In this document: positions 22,227-23,429 of the stretch, one piece after another | Layout of the letters: every line of letters starts with the position of its first letter | Numbering within the stretch: the first letter of the stretch is position 1 | NCBI GenBank assembly: GCA_019410665.1 | Contig: DXSD01000024.1 | Location: 1-23,429 of the forward strand | Source: Fusobacterium sp. | Lineage (GTDB): Bacteria; Fusobacteriota; Fusobacteriia; Fusobacteriales; Fusobacteriaceae | DNA length: 23,429 nucleotides | Reading direction: 5' to 3' | Translations under genes and position numbers: made by a program | Notes under the pieces: generated by a model | Databases searched by the model: none | What the model was told of the DNA's origin: nothing | What the model saw: the letters and a program-made list of their open reading frames with translations, nothing else

Positions 22227-23327
22227 ATGAAAAGAGTTTTTAAATTGACAGTTAGCTTATTTCTAGTTTTTTCTAGTGTCATACTTGCTTGTACTGGTAT
22301 CACTATAAAAACAGGAGATAATAAGTTTATTCAAGCTAGAACTATAGAGTATGGAGAGGGAAATTTGAACAGTCAGCTTGTAATCTCTCCTAGAGGAAGA
22401 GAGTTTCAGTCACTTACTCCAGAGGGAAAATTTGAAGGGCATAAATGGAAGGCTAAGTATGGATTTGTTGGAGCTACTCTTATCAATGAAATGTTTGTTG
22501 GAGAGGGAATGAATGAGGCAGGATTAAATGCTGGACTATTCTATTTTCCACACTATGGAAGCCTTACTAAGTATAATAAAAAGATAGCTAAGAAATCAAT
22601 AGTGGATATGCAACTAACTAGTTGGTTATTATCAAGTTTTTCAACTGTTGAAGAGGTAAAAAAAGCTATAAAAGATATAAAGGTAGTAAATATTGCTTAT
22701 GATGAAAAGGGAAATCCTTTACCTACTGCTCATTGGAGAGTTAGTGATGCTCAGGGAGGTAATATAGTTATAGAGATTGTTAATAATGGAGAGGTAAAAA
22801 TTCATGAAAATAAAGTTGGTGTTATTACTAACTCTCCAGATTATGAGTGGCATGTAAAAAATTTAAATAACTATATAAATGTATACTCTGGAAATGCAAA
22901 AAATTATAGTGTAAATGGGCAAGAGATATTCTCTTTTGGTGCTGGAACAGGGGCAATGGGATTACCTGGAGATATAACTCCACCTTCAAGATTTGTAAGA
23001 GCTTTTTACTATCTATCTACTATGAGACCAATAGAAAATAGTAAAGAGGGAGTTGTAGAGGCTTTTCATATTTTAAATAATTTCGATCTACCAATAGGGG
23101 TAGAGTATCCAGCTGAGCATAAAAATAGCATACCAAAAGATTTGAGTAGTGCTACTCAATGGACAGCTATTAGTAGTTTAAGTGATAGGGAGTTCTACTA
23201 TAAAACTATGTATAATAGTCAAATTAGAAAGGTTGATTTGAAAAAAATAGATTTTTCTAAGGTAGCTTATCAAGTTGTTCCTTTAGATGAGAAGCCAGAA
23301 GAAAATATTCAAGAGCTTACATTTTAA
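22227..23327 (+). CDS. Secreted choloylglycine hydrolase-family (Ntn) amidase
   Basis: A 366-residue N-terminal-nucleophile hydrolase of the linear amide C-N hydrolase/choloylglycine hydrolase family, which includes bile salt hydrolases and penicillin V acylases. A signal peptide (MKRVFKLTVSLFLVFSSVILA) directly precedes Cys22 of CTGITIKT, so cleavage after Ala21 would expose the catalytic cysteine as the mature N-terminus. Further family positions are QARTIEYG (Arg38, Glu41), VITNSPDYEWHVKNLNNY (Asn202) and PGDITPPSRFVRAFYY (Arg255). Glu41 stands where classical Gram-positive bile salt hydrolases have Asp; an ARTxE(W/F/Y) version is common in Gram-negative homologues. Deconjugation of bile salts is the likely role for a gut organism, but penicillin V, acyl-homoserine lactones or other amides are alternatives that sequence alone does not exclude. 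The gene has its own promoter, and no strong terminator follows within the window. Confidence 0.88.
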   Translation: MKRVFKLTVSLFLVFSSVILACTGITIKTGDNKFIQARTIEYGEGNLNSQLVISPRGREFQSLTPEGKFEGHKWKAKYGFVGATLINEMFVGEGMNEAGLNAGLFYFPHYGSLTKYNKKIAKKSIVDMQLTSWLLSSFSTVEEVKKAIKDIKVVNIAYDEKGNPLPTAHWRVSDAQGGNIVIEIVNNGEVKIHENKVGVITNSPDYEWHVKNLNNYINVYSGNAKNYSVNGQEIFSFGAGTGAMGLPGDITPPSRFVRAFYYLSTMRPIENSKEGVVEAFHILNNFDLPIGVEYPAEHKNSIPKDLSSATQWTAISSLSDREFYYKTMYNSQIRKVDLKKIDFSKVAYQVVPLDEKPEENIQELTF

Positions 23328-23429
23328 TAATTTGGGGATTTACAAATTCTTAAATTGAAATCAAAAATAAAATAATTCAATAATATAAAAGGAAAAAAGT
23401 TTACTTCCAATCGCTAGTGCTTACGCAAT
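23328..23429. other. Right-edge region without an identifiable complete gene
   Basis: After the amidase stop there is a weak hairpin, AATTTG (23329-23334) with CAAATT (23343-23348), lacking a T tract, then very A+T-rich sequence to 23400. The final 29 bases are visibly richer in G+C. On the - strand they read as an open C-terminal octapeptide CVSTSDWK ending at a stop codon at 23401-23403. This could be the tail of a convergent gene that begins beyond the window, but it is too short to identify. Confidence 0.3.

Noticed and set aside
23329..23348. Hairpin AATTTG/CAAATT after the amidase gene as a terminator
   Set aside because: The stem is six mostly A-T pairs and no T tract follows, so it is too weak to call.

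Overview
The window is 23.4 kb of A+T-rich DNA packed with genes, nearly all on the + strand. Gene content fits a Gram-negative anaerobe of the Fusobacteriota, probably a gut Fusobacterium (inference). The grounds are very low GC with strong AGGAG-type ribosome binding sites, an outer-membrane Lol-type exporter, lipoprotein and Sec signals, the AAA-ATPase-like/PD-(D/E)XK family that is expanded in fusobacteria, and a secreted choloylglycine hydrolase. No rRNA, tRNA, CRISPR array, IS element or integrase was seen.

Left block (1-4578): the 3' part of a PD-(D/E)XK nuclease-like gene; a nucleosidase of the MTA/SAH family that carries a signal peptide; an aromatic-acid-exporter-like membrane protein (FUSC/ArAE_1); and an AAA-ATPase-like/PD-(D/E)XK protein whose ribosome binding site lies on the stop codon of the exporter gene.

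Core block (4694-13578): four overlapping genes read as one translationally coupled operon. They encode a 1599-residue alpha-2-macroglobulin lipoprotein with an intact CVEQ thioester, penicillin-binding protein 1C, a LolC/E-like permease and a LolD-like ATPase. The macroglobulin/PBP1C pair is a known envelope-defence pair (protease trap plus peptidoglycan synthase). The attached lipoprotein exporter is the less usual part and offers a route for placing the macroglobulin lipoprotein.

Middle block (13666-17267): long-form ribosome hibernation factor ending in a clear terminator; leucyl aminopeptidase (M17); an EamA/DMT transporter; and, convergent on the - strand, a YkuD_2-type L,D-transpeptidase-like protein with a near-consensus promoter. 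The transporter and transpeptidase genes share a TTATAA palindrome as their stop codons.

Right block (17397-23327): an OLD-family ATPase/TOPRIM nuclease closely followed by signal peptide peptidase SppA; YbaB/EbfC nucleoid protein with its own promoter and terminator; an MFS exporter; and a secreted choloylglycine hydrolase-family amidase whose catalytic cysteine would become N-terminal on signal peptide cleavage. The last 100 bases hold no complete gene. Envelope maintenance (macroglobulin, PBP1C, Lol, L,D-transpeptidase, SppA) is the dominant theme, with three nuclease-like proteins scattered among housekeeping genes.
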